Shown here: positions 7,775 through 15,393 of the stretch, piece after piece
Layout: every line of letters starts with the position of its first letter
How positions within the stretch are numbered: the stretch's first letter is position 1
Assembly: GCF_004005475.1 (NCBI RefSeq)
Contig: NZ_RZTZ01000002.1
Location: 744,001-808,000, forward strand
DNA from: Niallia taxi
Lineage (GTDB): Bacteria; Bacillota; Bacilli; Bacillales; Cytobacillaceae
DNA length: 64,000 nucleotides
Direction: 5' to 3'
Program-made: the position numbers and the translations under genes
Notes under the pieces: generated by a model
Told to the model about the DNA's origin: nothing
The model's database searches: none
What the model saw: only the letters and a program-made list of their open reading frames with translations

Positions 7775-8139
7775 TTATGAAAACTTCTCTTTCTATTATA
7801 GATTTTTTCGGCTGTAAAACCTGTCGCACCCATGACTATAAAGGTACTGACAGCAATGAGAAGTACTGTTTCGACGCCTTTCATGTTAAAAATCTCTTCA
7901 TAATTAACGATTCCAACTGCTGAAGGAATAAAAAACAGCAGTAGCTCTGCTAACAGCCAGGCAGCTCCTTGCTCCACCCATTTTAATTTAATCCAGCCAA
8001 GCTGCAATCCTATAAATAAAAAAATGAGACCAATCATGGATGCCGGCAGTGGAACTGACACAACCATTTTTATTCCCATTCCTAGAAAAAGAAAAAGATG
8101 TATAAAAGCAATTTGCCCAATTATTATGATTAGTTTCAA
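7771..8139 (-). CDS. cidA: CidA/LrgA-family holin-like protein
   Basis: 122 residues with about four hydrophobic segments (PLPASMIGLIFLF, WLLAELLLFFIPSAVGIV, VLLIAVSTFIVMGATGF). The P-x-P-x-S-x-x-G-L and F-x-P-A/S-x-V-G-I patterns are those of the LrgA/CidA family. Start chosen at TTG 8139 because AGGAAGG lies eight bases upstream; the frame is open to 8289 but that stretch has no ribosome site and is not family-like. It forms a coupled pair with cidB. CidA-type proteins oligomerise in the membrane like phage holins. Confidence 0.88.
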   Translation of the reverse strand: MKLIIIIGQIAFIHLFLFLGMGIKMVVSVPLPASMIGLIFLFIGLQLGWIKLKWVEQGAAWLLAELLLFFIPSAVGIVNYEEIFNMKGVETVLLIAVSTFIVMGATGFTAEKIYNRKRSFHK

Positions 8140-8298
8140 TACAATCACCTTCCTAATGTCAATCAATGAAAGTACATATTTCAAAAGATTAACTATATGG
8201 ATATAATACGATGATTGTTGGTATTCGTAAAATACATAATAATTATAATTAATATAACTATAAGTTATGATGAGGCCGTGAGATGACAAAAGGAGGAA

Positions 8299-8323
8299 GG
8301 GGGAGGGAAGAAGGGCAGAAGGG
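8299..8323 (+). other. G-quadruplex-capable G tract
   Basis: Plus strand reads five G, A, three G, AAGAA, three G, CAGAA, three G: four runs of at least three G with loops of 1, 5 and 5. It lies between the LysR stop and cidA, with the G strand opposite the transcribed direction of those genes. Such a tract is uncommon in AT-rich DNA. Confidence 0.6.
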
Positions 8324-8326
8324 CAG

Positions 8327-9202
8327 CTACTGCTGAAGAATAAAGTCTATAAACCTTCTTCCGGCGACAGAAAGATAGCGGTCTTTTTTTGTTATGACAG
8401 CCAATTGCCAGTTTGTTACTGGCTTTAAATCCATAAATCGTACTTGATTGTTCGTAGTTCTGCTGCATATTGATTCTGGGAGCATGGAGATTCCTAGGTT
8501 TGCTGCCACTATTTCAATCATAAAGTCCCATTGTGAGCTTTTGAAAATAATGTTTGGCTCAAATCCTTCATTAATAAAGCCTCTTTTCATCATTTCATAC
8601 AGTGCAAACTCTTCGCTATAAAAAATAAATTCCTCCTCTTTCAGCTCCTTCATATGGACTTGGTTTCGATCTGCAAGCTTATGCTGTTCATTTACAATTA
8701 GTTTGATTTCTTCACTTACAAGATGAAAAACGTTAAAGGAAGATTCATCGGTTAGCGGCAATACAGCGATACCAATTTCAAACTCGCCTTCTTCCACACT
8801 CTTAACAACTTTAGCAGCTCCATATTCTTTTATATTGATATGAATATTTGGATAGGCTTTATGAAATGCAGCAATTACTTTAGGAAAGAATAAACTCCCA
8901 ATCATTGGCGGAATGCCTATTGTAATGCTTCCTCTTGCAAGATTTGTCATGTCATGAAGAGTAGTTGCCATCTCATCCATTTGCGCCATAATTTTTTGTG
9001 CATATTCGTACACAATCTGACCGGCATCTGTTAATTCATGGGTTTTATTGGAGCGGTTAATGAGTGTCATTCCAATCTCTTCTTCTAAGCTTTTGATCCC
9101 CTTGCTTAAAGCAGGCTGTGAAATATGCAATTTTTCTGATGCTCTTGTCATGCTCTTTTGTTTAACCACTTCAACAAAATACATAAGCTGCCTAATATCC
9201 AT
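8327..9202 (-). CDS. LysR-family regulator, CidR-like
   Basis: 291 residues. N-terminal winged helix-turn-helix at about 1-60 (MDIRQLMYFVEVVKQKSMTR, then LHISQPALSKGIKSLEEEIG), followed by the two-lobed effector-binding domain with the family turn GISMLPES near 240. It lies upstream of cidA-cidB on the same strand, which points to a CidR-like role; CidR-type proteins activate cidAB in response to acetate and overflow metabolism. It is also close to B. subtilis YwbI, linked to ywbHG. The ATG at 9202 is directly preceded by a GGAGAAAC ribosome site. Confidence 0.88.
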   Translation of the reverse strand: MDIRQLMYFVEVVKQKSMTRASEKLHISQPALSKGIKSLEEEIGMTLINRSNKTHELTDAGQIVYEYAQKIMAQMDEMATTLHDMTNLARGSITIGIPPMIGSLFFPKVIAAFHKAYPNIHINIKEYGAAKVVKSVEEGEFEIGIAVLPLTDESSFNVFHLVSEEIKLIVNEQHKLADRNQVHMKELKEEEFIFYSEEFALYEMMKRGFINEGFEPNIIFKSSQWDFMIEIVAANLGISMLPESICSRTTNNQVRFMDLKPVTNWQLAVITKKDRYLSVAGRRFIDFILQQ

Positions 9203-9377
9203 GTTTCTCCTCTATTCTTCGCTTGTTTAATGTTTATTATTGTACTCTACTAGTTGAAAAAGGAACAGGTAAATATTATTATTTCAAAAAAAGATCAAAA
9301 ATATCGGGATTAGGCGTTTATAGTTAGCGGCAGGAGGGTATAAACACGTTAGAATGAACGAAAAGGGTGTGGAAGCT

Positions 9378-9527
9378 ATGAATACTTATGAGCTGAAAAC
9401 GAAAAGAAAGCATTCTGACTGGAAAAATAATTTAATGGCGCAAAAGAAGTATGAAAAATTAATTACGAAGAAAACTATTGTGGAATTTATCACAAACAAT
9501 ATTAACCGCAATAAGGAACAGCATTAA
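9378..9527 (+). CDS. Small basic protein, 49 residues, unknown
   Basis: Reads MNTYELKTKRKHSDWKNN onward to RNKEQH; 14 of 49 residues are Lys or Arg. A GGTGTGGAAG stretch precedes the ATG at a workable distance, and an 11-bp inverted repeat follows the stop. No family recognised; its size and charge resemble small basic Bacillus proteins that bind RNA or partner proteins, but that is only an analogy. Confidence 0.4.
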   Translation: MNTYELKTKRKHSDWKNNLMAQKKYEKLITKKTIVEFITNNINRNKEQH

Positions 9528-9550
9528 GCGTTTATGTGAAATATATGATC

Positions 9551-9586
9551 TCAGGCTGTTTTTGCAGAAAATGCTAAACAGCCTGA
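9551..9586. terminator. Perfect 11-bp inverted repeat, terminator-like
   Basis: TCAGGCTGTTT / AAACAGCCTGA with a 14-base loop. No T-run on the plus strand, so termination strength is doubtful; it follows the 49-residue frame and precedes the convergent gene at 9611. Confidence 0.4.
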
Positions 9587-9610
9587 AAATAGTATCTAAA
9601 GTGAGCGCAA

Positions 9611-9937
9611 TTATTTCAGCGCGGAAGGTTCCATTATATAATCTTCAAAAACTTTTTCTATGATTGCATTTTCCTCAATATAATTTGTACTTTCAAAATG
9701 TTTGATTCGCACAATATAAACAGACTTAACAAACATATGAAGTGCTTCATCCTCGGTTAAAGCATCAATCTTTTCGATTAATACTCGGTCGGATATATAG
9801 TTAACAATTCGACTCAGAAATTCTTTTGGATAATCCTTTGGCAGTTTTCCGGTTTCTTCTGTAAAGATACCTCCTTGACCTTCAATTTCGACATGACGTA
9901 TAACCTCTGATAATTCTTTAATACTGAATATATCCAC
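9611..9937 (-). CDS. Hypothetical protein, 108 residues
   Basis: Soluble and largely helical by composition, with no Cys and no export signal. Start is GTG at 9937 with GAGGTG about eight bases upstream. The pattern (MDIFSIKELSEVIRHVEIEG, later ALTEDEALHMFVKSVYIVRIKHFES) is not one I can place. It stands alone between two terminator-like structures. The good ribosome site and length make it a credible gene. Confidence 0.65.
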   Translation of the reverse strand: MDIFSIKELSEVIRHVEIEGQGGIFTEETGKLPKDYPKEFLSRIVNYISDRVLIEKIDALTEDEALHMFVKSVYIVRIKHFESTNYIEENAIIEKVFEDYIMEPSALK

Positions 9938-10167
9938 TGATTCAACACCTCTTTCCTCTAGTATTATAACAGGGGTTTAAATGCTAGTAAATTAGTGTTT
10001 TTTCACTTGATTATTATGTTTACAGCTGCTTGGTCTAAAACGTTGTTATATAAAAGAAAATCGCGTGATTTTTTTGGGGATTTCAAAAAAAAACAGAATG
10101 TAAGTCCCATATTGGGAACAATAATGGTAAAATACTCATGGTAGACTATTGATAAAGGGAGTACGGT

Positions 10168-10695
10168 ATGGCTAACGAACAAAATAAAGATTTAAACATA
10201 ATGTATAAGATGGTAAAGGATTTTCATCAGGCATTTGGCCACCAAGTAGGAGAAAGTCCAAAGCCGATTGCGGAAAAAACTGCTGTTAACAGAGCTGTTT
10301 GGACAGGAGAAGAGCTTGTGGAATTCCTTTACGCTACTGCAGCAGGTGAGGAAGAGAAATTCCAGGAATTATTCCAGCAATTTCTTAAAGGACTCCATAA
10401 AGCAGCAGATAAAATGATGACAGAGAAAAAACCTGTCGATGATGTGCTTGTGGCACAAATGGATGCATTAACAGATGTGGAATATTTCAATCAAGGCAGC
10501 TTTGTTATTGCCGGAGTTGAACCGTTCAATTTATTCAATATTGTCCAAGAGGCAAATATGGGCAAGCTATTTGAAGATGGAAAACCGAGATTCAGGGAAG
10601 AAGATGGAAAGATCATTAAGCCGCCAAATTGGGAAAAGGATTTTGCCCCTGAAGGTCGTTTAAAAGAAGAAATTGACAAGCAAAAGAACAGATAA
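10168..10695 (+). CDS. MazG-like / PRA-PH superfamily nucleotide pyrophosphohydrolase
   Basis: 175-residue all-alpha protein of the type often labelled HAD Cof-like or PRA-PH. Key stretches are MYKMVKDFHQAFGH, a helix with EELVEFLYA and EEEKFQEL, and DALTDVEYFNQGSFVIAGV, matching the DALxDxxYxxxG metal-binding helix of MazG-like enzymes. Such enzymes hydrolyse nucleoside triphosphates to monophosphate and pyrophosphate with Mg, often as house-cleaning. The N-terminal Glu cluster is thinner than in true MazG, so substrate is open. ATG 10168 follows AAAGGGAG; it is a single gene with its own terminator-like hairpin. Confidence 0.75.
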   Translation: MANEQNKDLNIMYKMVKDFHQAFGHQVGESPKPIAEKTAVNRAVWTGEELVEFLYATAAGEEEKFQELFQQFLKGLHKAADKMMTEKKPVDDVLVAQMDALTDVEYFNQGSFVIAGVEPFNLFNIVQEANMGKLFEDGKPRFREEDGKIIKPPNWEKDFAPEGRLKEEIDKQKNR

Positions 10696-10711
10696 TGTGT
10701 TACCACATATG

Positions 10712-10753
10712 GAGCTAGGAGGTCATTCTTTAAAAGGATTTCTCCTAGCTCTT
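10712..10753 (+). terminator. Probable terminator
   Basis: GAGCTAGGAG / CTCCTAGCTC stem with about 20 bases in the loop and a modest T-rich tail. Confidence 0.6.
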
Positions 10754-10832
10754 TGTTTGTTCATTTACTTTTCCATATAAAGGGTGAAACATCATGTAAG
10801 AAAAATGCCCCTAAAAATTAGCAATCACGAAA

Positions 10833-10919
10833 ATGACACATTGTCATGTTTTTATGTTGACATATGACACTGTGTCACATATAATAAATTTTGTTACTAG
10901 ATATGACACAGTGTCATAT
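10833..10919 (+). promoter_or_regulatory. Promoter with three TetR-type palindromic operators
   Basis: Three copies of a palindrome with core TGACAC-n-GTGTCA or close to it: 10833-10847, 10864-10878 and 10901-10919 (ATATGACACAGTGTCATAT, perfect). A consensus promoter, TTGACA 10857-10862 and TATAAT 10880-10885 with 17-base spacing, encloses the second operator exactly in its spacer; the third lies over the likely transcription start. This is the expected layout for tight self-repression by the TetR protein encoded at 10940. Confidence 0.85.
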
Positions 10920-10939
10920 GAAGAGAGTAGGGTTATGTT

Positions 10940-11560
10940 ATGCCAAAACAAACTTTTTTTCACTTAGCTCAGGATAAGCAGGATACACTAATACTTGCTG
11001 CTAAAGAGGAGTTTTCAAGAGTGCCGCTCCATGAAGCTTCCATTGCAAATATTATTAAAAGTGCAGGTATTCCAAGAGGTAGCTTTTATCAATATTTTGA
11101 TGATAAAGAGGATTTGTATTTCTATTTATTGAGCGAAACCTCTAAAAAAAATACCGGAAAATTTCTGTTGATATTACAGGAAAACAATGGTGACTTGTTT
11201 AAAACGTTTATTGAGTCCTTTAGATTTATGGTAAGTACTCATAAAGATAAAGACCAAGCAAATTTTTTTAAAAATGCTTTCTTGAATATGAACTATAAAT
11301 TGGAGAATACTTTAGCCAATAATGTATATGAAGAAAACCAAAAAAGTCATTTTGAGAACATTTCTAAATCAATTGATAAAAGCATGCTGAATATAGAGGA
11401 TGAAAGTGAATTACATCACATGGTAAGGGTAATGACTGCTGTTACCTTTCATAATTTAGTGCAAATGTTTGTGAAGGATCTTACCGCAAAAGAAGCAGAA
11501 AACAGCTATTTGATGCAAATGAAGCTGCTAAAAAGAGGATTTTGCAAGACAGAGTGTTAA
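10940..11560 (+). CDS. TetR/AcrR-family repressor of the adjacent efflux gene
   Basis: 206 residues. N-terminal helix-turn-helix: HEASIANIIKSAGIPRGSFY then QYFDDKEDLYFYL, the classical TetR recognition region at about residues 33-66. The rest is the helical ligand-binding and dimerisation domain. It lies 20 bases after the last of three palindromic operators and upstream of a DHA2-type exporter on the same strand, so it very probably represses itself and the pump until a toxic ligand binds. The ligand cannot be read from sequence. Confidence 0.92.
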   Translation: MPKQTFFHLAQDKQDTLILAAKEEFSRVPLHEASIANIIKSAGIPRGSFYQYFDDKEDLYFYLLSETSKKNTGKFLLILQENNGDLFKTFIESFRFMVSTHKDKDQANFFKNAFLNMNYKLENTLANNVYEENQKSHFENISKSIDKSMLNIEDESELHHMVRVMTAVTFHNLVQMFVKDLTAKEAENSYLMQMKLLKRGFCKTEC

Positions 11561-11644
11561 GGCGAACAACATAAAGTAGCTGCGAGTAAAGCAAACTAAA
11601 GGTAAATAACATGATTAGTTAAAAACAGTGAGGAGATAAATTAG

Positions 11645-13156
11645 ATGGATTCAAGTTTACAACAAAAAAAACCCCCCTATTTGATGATTGCTATACTTTT
11701 TGTGGGAGCCTTCGTTTCATTTTTGAATAACTCCCTTTTAAACGTTGCGCTGCCATCCATTATGGTAGATTTAAAAATTGACGATTATTCAACAGTACAG
11801 TGGTTGTCAACAGGCTATATGCTTGTGAGTGGTATATTGATTCCTGCTTCAGCCTTTCTTTTGACCCGTTTTTCAAACAGAAGCCTATTTATTACATCAA
11901 TGGCTATCTTTACGGCAGGTACGGCGTTGGCAGCATTTGCGCCTAACTTCGGCACATTGCTTGCTGGACGTATGATCCAAGCTGCAGGATCTTCTGTAAT
12001 GGGTCCTTTACTTATGAATATTATGTTAATCAGTTTCTCCCGTGAAAAACGTGGAGCTGCAATGGGTATCTTCGGATTAGTTATGATTACGGCTCCTGCA
12101 ATCGGACCAACATTATCTGGTTATATCGTAGAGTATTACGATTGGAGACTTCTTTTTGAAATGATTCTTCCACTAGCTGTTATTAGCTTGCTGCTTGCAG
12201 TATGGAAGCTGAAAAACGTTATGAATCAAAACAAAAATGCAACACTTGATTATATTTCAATTGTGTTATCAACTATCGGATTTGGCGGTTTGCTTTATGG
12301 ATTTAGTTCTGCAAGCTCTGACGGCTGGACAGATCCAATTGTGCTAACAACATTAATTGCCGGTGCACTAGCTTTAGCTGCATTCATTATCCGCCAATTA
12401 AAAATGGAAGAGCCGCTGCTTGACCTGCGTGTATATAAATATCCAATGTTTGCGCTTGGCTCCGTCATTGCCATCGTTAATGCTGTTGCCATGTTCTCAG
12501 GGATGATATTAACTCCAGCATACGTGCAGAACGTAAGGGGGATTTCACCACTTGATTCAGGGTTAATGATGCTTCCTGGTGCAATTATTATGGGAATAAT
12601 GTCACCAATTACTGGAAGACTGTTTGATAAGTTTGGACCTCGTGTTTTAGCAGTCATTGGCCTTGCTATCACAGGATTGTCCACATATATGCTGGCACAT
12701 CTGCAGCTTGATTCAACACATACGTATATCATACTTGTGTATACACTTCGTATGTTCGGAATGTCGATGGTAATGATGCCAATTATGACAAATGGTTTAA
12801 ATCAGCTTCCTACACGTCTGAATCCACATGGAACAGCTGTTAATAATACAGCACAGCAGGTATCAGGTTCCATCGGGACAGCAATATTAGTTACCATCAT
12901 GAATACTGTGACAAAAAACAACGCAGAAAGCATGATGGCAGGTGTAGACCCTGCAACAATCACACAATCCTCTGCAGCGCTGATTACGCAGAAAGCATTG
13001 TTAGAAGGTATTCAATATTCCTTTTACGTAACACTTGTAATTAATATTATTGCATTGATTCTTGCCTTCTTTGTTAAACGTGCTGATACAAGCGAAAGTG
13101 CAGTGAAAGAGCTTGAAAAACAAAGCAATGCAACAACAAAGCCTGCAACTAACTAA
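11645..13156 (+). CDS. MFS drug exporter, DHA2 family (14 TM, EmrB/QacA/LmrB type)
   Basis: 503-residue proton-driven multidrug exporter of the plasma membrane. Length and hydrophobic pattern fit 14 membrane helices. Landmarks are SFLNNSLLNVALPSIMVDL in helix 1, the WLSTGYMLVSGILIP segment, the LLAGRMIQAAG motif B region with its conserved Arg, and APAIGPTLSGYIVEYYDWR as DHA2 motif C. The start follows GAGGAG. It lies 84 bases after the TetR gene with no terminator between, so both probably share the operator-controlled promoter. The LmrA/LmrB pair of B. subtilis is a good analogy; the drug is unknown. Confidence 0.9.
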   Translation: MDSSLQQKKPPYLMIAILFVGAFVSFLNNSLLNVALPSIMVDLKIDDYSTVQWLSTGYMLVSGILIPASAFLLTRFSNRSLFITSMAIFTAGTALAAFAPNFGTLLAGRMIQAAGSSVMGPLLMNIMLISFSREKRGAAMGIFGLVMITAPAIGPTLSGYIVEYYDWRLLFEMILPLAVISLLLAVWKLKNVMNQNKNATLDYISIVLSTIGFGGLLYGFSSASSDGWTDPIVLTTLIAGALALAAFIIRQLKMEEPLLDLRVYKYPMFALGSVIAIVNAVAMFSGMILTPAYVQNVRGISPLDSGLMMLPGAIIMGIMSPITGRLFDKFGPRVLAVIGLAITGLSTYMLAHLQLDSTHTYIILVYTLRMFGMSMVMMPIMTNGLNQLPTRLNPHGTAVNNTAQQVSGSIGTAILVTIMNTVTKNNAESMMAGVDPATITQSSAALITQKALLEGIQYSFYVTLVINIIALILAFFVKRADTSESAVKELEKQSNATTKPATN

Positions 13157-13164
13157 AGAAATGA

Positions 13165-13197
13165 AGAAAAACCAGGCGATTGCCTGGTTTTTCTTTT
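13165..13197 (+). terminator. Intrinsic terminator of the tetR-MFS operon
   Basis: AAAAACCAGGC / GCCTGGTTTTT, 4-base loop, T-rich tail. Confidence 0.92.
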
Positions 13198-13223
13198 ATA
13201 GGTCGTAATATAAGTATGAGCCA

Positions 13224-13511
13224 TCAATGTTCGTCCAAATGTTTTGGATAATTTCCAACAAGATAAATCGCACTGATGATTCGTTTGTTAATCCATTTAC
13301 GGTTTTCGTCTGTGTTTAATTGCTCAAAAACATGCTCTCTGCCTTTATCTGTTGTAACATAATGGTGTGGCAGATTATTTAAGCTGTATGCAATTATATC
13401 CATTTTACATTTTTCACATTTACAAAAAAGCTGAAAATCGGGACTGAGCAATAAATAGGTTACGAGAGACTCGACGATTTCTTCCATGACATTTAAGTAT
13501 TTTCTATCCAT
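13224..13511 (-). CDS. ComFB-like late-competence family protein
   Basis: 95 residues matching the ComFB family: N-terminal NVMEEIVESLV, the Cys cluster FCKCEKCKMDIIAYSLNNLP, HYVTTDKGREH, and near the end the family's VGNYP turn. Three Cys and neighbouring His suggest a zinc site. In B. subtilis comFB sits inside the comF operon between comFA and comFC; here it stands alone, so it may be a paralogue with another role. ComFB-type proteins in cyanobacteria bind cyclic dinucleotides; that activity is not shown here. ATG 13511 follows GGGGGAATA. Confidence 0.82.
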   Translation of the reverse strand: MDRKYLNVMEEIVESLVTYLLLSPDFQLFCKCEKCKMDIIAYSLNNLPHHYVTTDKGREHVFEQLNTDENRKWINKRIISAIYLVGNYPKHLDEH

Positions 13512-13638
13512 AGCTATTCCCCCACAAATGCACTATATTTGTTATATCGGCAAATTCCATGATTTTTTCACTTAGTTATAAACATTTGTTTATCGAATCA
13601 AAAAATATTTTTATTTATTTAGCGAAGGAGAAGCTGTT

Positions 13639-14295
13639 TTGACTAACCAGGTTAATGCATTTTTACAAAGCTATTTTAAAGATTTAGAATTGAAACCACC
13701 GTTATTTTACAGCTGGAATTATGGATTAAGATTTGAAATCGCAGATCCAATCAAATGGAATGAAAAGGGTGGTATGAGCCAAGCTTATGAACGTTCCACC
13801 ACATTATTCAATGAGGTGTTTGCAATCGACGATAACATTATTTTTGTGACAGATGTCCATACTTTCAAAAGCAACAAGTATCTGCAGAAGCGTCCACTGA
13901 ATGTATATTCTAAATTCATAAAAAGTAAACAAAAATTATATCAATTATCTCACCAAACACTTCCTGAATTGGAGGAGGAAGATGGAGTTACCCATCGGTT
14001 TAGTCTTATTTGTAACAAGTCCGAAATAAGATATGCTTCCTTGCTTAAGGCAATATGCCATGAAGATATGGGTGATTCGCAAACTATTCTAAGAGGAGAT
14101 AGGCGGATTGGCTATAACATTTACTTGATAAATGACACGAAGCAGATAATTTATCACCTGTATGATGATCGTGGGTGTGATATTATCGCTGCAGGTAAAC
14201 GCAGCCTGCACGCGATTTATAAGAATTATAATCATTGGTTACTGGATTATGATCGAGAAAAAATGTCTTCCTTGTTTGCACCAAGCAACATGTAA
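13639..14295 (+). CDS. DUF3885-type protein of unknown function
   Basis: 218-residue soluble protein. Start is TTG at 13639 with GAAGGAGAAG upstream. The pattern FYSWNYGLRFEIA at the N-terminus, RSTTLFNEVF, and the C-terminal IYHLYDDRGCDIIA with IYKNYNHWLLDYDR resembles the DUF3885 family, found in Bacillus and neighbours. No known activity. No signal peptide. It stands between the ComFB-like gene (divergent) and a Gly/Tyr-rich gene downstream. Confidence 0.75.
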   Translation: MTNQVNAFLQSYFKDLELKPPLFYSWNYGLRFEIADPIKWNEKGGMSQAYERSTTLFNEVFAIDDNIIFVTDVHTFKSNKYLQKRPLNVYSKFIKSKQKLYQLSHQTLPELEEEDGVTHRFSLICNKSEIRYASLLKAICHEDMGDSQTILRGDRRIGYNIYLINDTKQIIYHLYDDRGCDIIAAGKRSLHAIYKNYNHWLLDYDREKMSSLFAPSNM

Positions 14296-14419
14296 AGACA
14301 ATCTATCGAAAAAAAAACATGTCCTTTTTATTTTTCCTCCTCAATTAGTGAATTCACCTAGACAAAATAAGGGCTGGGTGAATATCGTATTAAGGATTAC
14401 AGGAGGAGGTAATATAGAG

Positions 14420-14683
14420 ATGAATGAGATAGCTGCAAATTATCCAATTAACAGTACTGATTTAAGAAGACCATTTGGAAGGCCTTTTGGTTTTGGCCAT
14501 TTTGGCTATGGTAGAAGACCGTGGGGATACCGTCCGTATGGATTTGGCTTTCCTTTCGCTGCAGGACTTCTTGGAGGTCTTGCTGCTGGATCACTTATCG
14601 GTGGACCATATGGATATGGGTATCCATATGGGGGATACCCGTACCCATACACATATCCAGCCTACCCTTACTATCCTTATTAA
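14420..14683 (+). CDS. Gly/Tyr/Pro-rich low-complexity protein
   Basis: 87 residues from ATG 14420, set by AGGAGGAGG nine bases upstream. After a 14-residue head the chain is built of Gly, Phe, Tyr, Arg and Pro (RRPFGRPFGFGHFGYGRR), a short hydrophobic Gly/Ala/Leu block (AAGLLGGLAAGSLIGG), and a tail of YGYPYGGYPYPYTYP-type repeats. Such composition is typical of spore-coat or cell-surface proteins in Bacillaceae. A sporulation lipoprotein gene lies convergently downstream. No enzymatic function is suggested. It has its own strong terminator. Confidence 0.75.
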   Translation: MNEIAANYPINSTDLRRPFGRPFGFGHFGYGRRPWGYRPYGFGFPFAAGLLGGLAAGSLIGGPYGYGYPYGGYPYPYTYPAYPYYPY

Positions 14684-14690
14684 TATAAAG

Positions 14691-14724
14691 AGATGCCCAT
14701 CCTACTGGATGGGCATCTTTCTTT
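14691..14724. terminator. Intrinsic terminator, probably bidirectional
   Basis: Perfect AGATGCCCATCC / GGATGGGCATCT, 4-base loop, T-rich tail; lies between two convergent genes. Confidence 0.92.
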
Positions 14725-14726
14725 TG

Positions 14727-15230
14727 TTAGCGTGAATTAGGGAAAACTCTTCTGATTGTTTCGACAAATTCGTCATATAAACCGCTGATTGGTTTTCCAT
14801 CTTCAATGTCATTAGCATAATTTGAAAATCGATCAAAAAAATCGGGGTTAGAGGATACGTACACGTTATCGATGTCCTTATCTGTATCTTTCACACGATC
14901 GGCAATTTTATCCTCTAGCTTATTTGTTACACCGTTTTCTTGATTGCCTTCAAGCTGGACAGCAACAAAGGCATTTTCGTCTGTTTTCATCACGACAGCA
15001 CGCTTGACTTCTTTCATATCTTTTACTTTATCTGCTGCTTTGTCTGCGACATCTAGGTTGGCTTTTTTACGCTCATCTGTTTTATAGCCAACACTATTAT
15101 CTCTTAAATTGTTTGCAGTATTATTATTATCATCATTCATGGCTGTGTTATTATTATCGTCATCATTGCCACAACCTGTCATGATTGTCATTAGAGCAGC
15201 AACTGCAAGCATATGCTTCACTTTTTTCAT
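14727..15230 (-). CDS. YhcN/YlaJ-family sporulation lipoprotein
   Basis: 167 residues. Signal peptide with lipobox (LMTIMTGC, Cys20), then an Asn/Asp-rich linker and the YhcN/YlaJ domain: NLDVADKAADKVKDMKEVKRA, then VVMKTDENAFVAVQL and later KLEDKIADRVK. These proteins are lipid-anchored, found in forespores and spore membranes, and affect spore germination or outgrowth. It supports an endospore-forming host. The ATG follows AGGAGGC (seen as GCCTCCT on the plus strand). Confidence 0.9.
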   Translation of the reverse strand: MKKVKHMLAVAALMTIMTGCGNDDDNNNTAMNDDNNNTANNLRDNSVGYKTDERKKANLDVADKAADKVKDMKEVKRAVVMKTDENAFVAVQLEGNQENGVTNKLEDKIADRVKDTDKDIDNVYVSSNPDFFDRFSNYANDIEDGKPISGLYDEFVETIRRVFPNSR

Positions 15231-15393
15231 GGTGATTTGCCTCCTTGTATATGATTCAAATTAAGTTTTCCCGAGAACTTAATTTAATATGTACAAGAAA
15301 TCAACCATATCCGTTTAAAGCTATTGTCTAACGACCATCCTAATAATATCTCCAATGTTGAAAATTCCTTTAGATCAACATTAAAAAATGGAG

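Noticed and set aside
14162-14419. N-terminal extension of the Gly/Tyr-rich gene
   Set aside because: It overlaps the DUF3885 gene in another frame; AGGAGGAGG sets the start at 14420.
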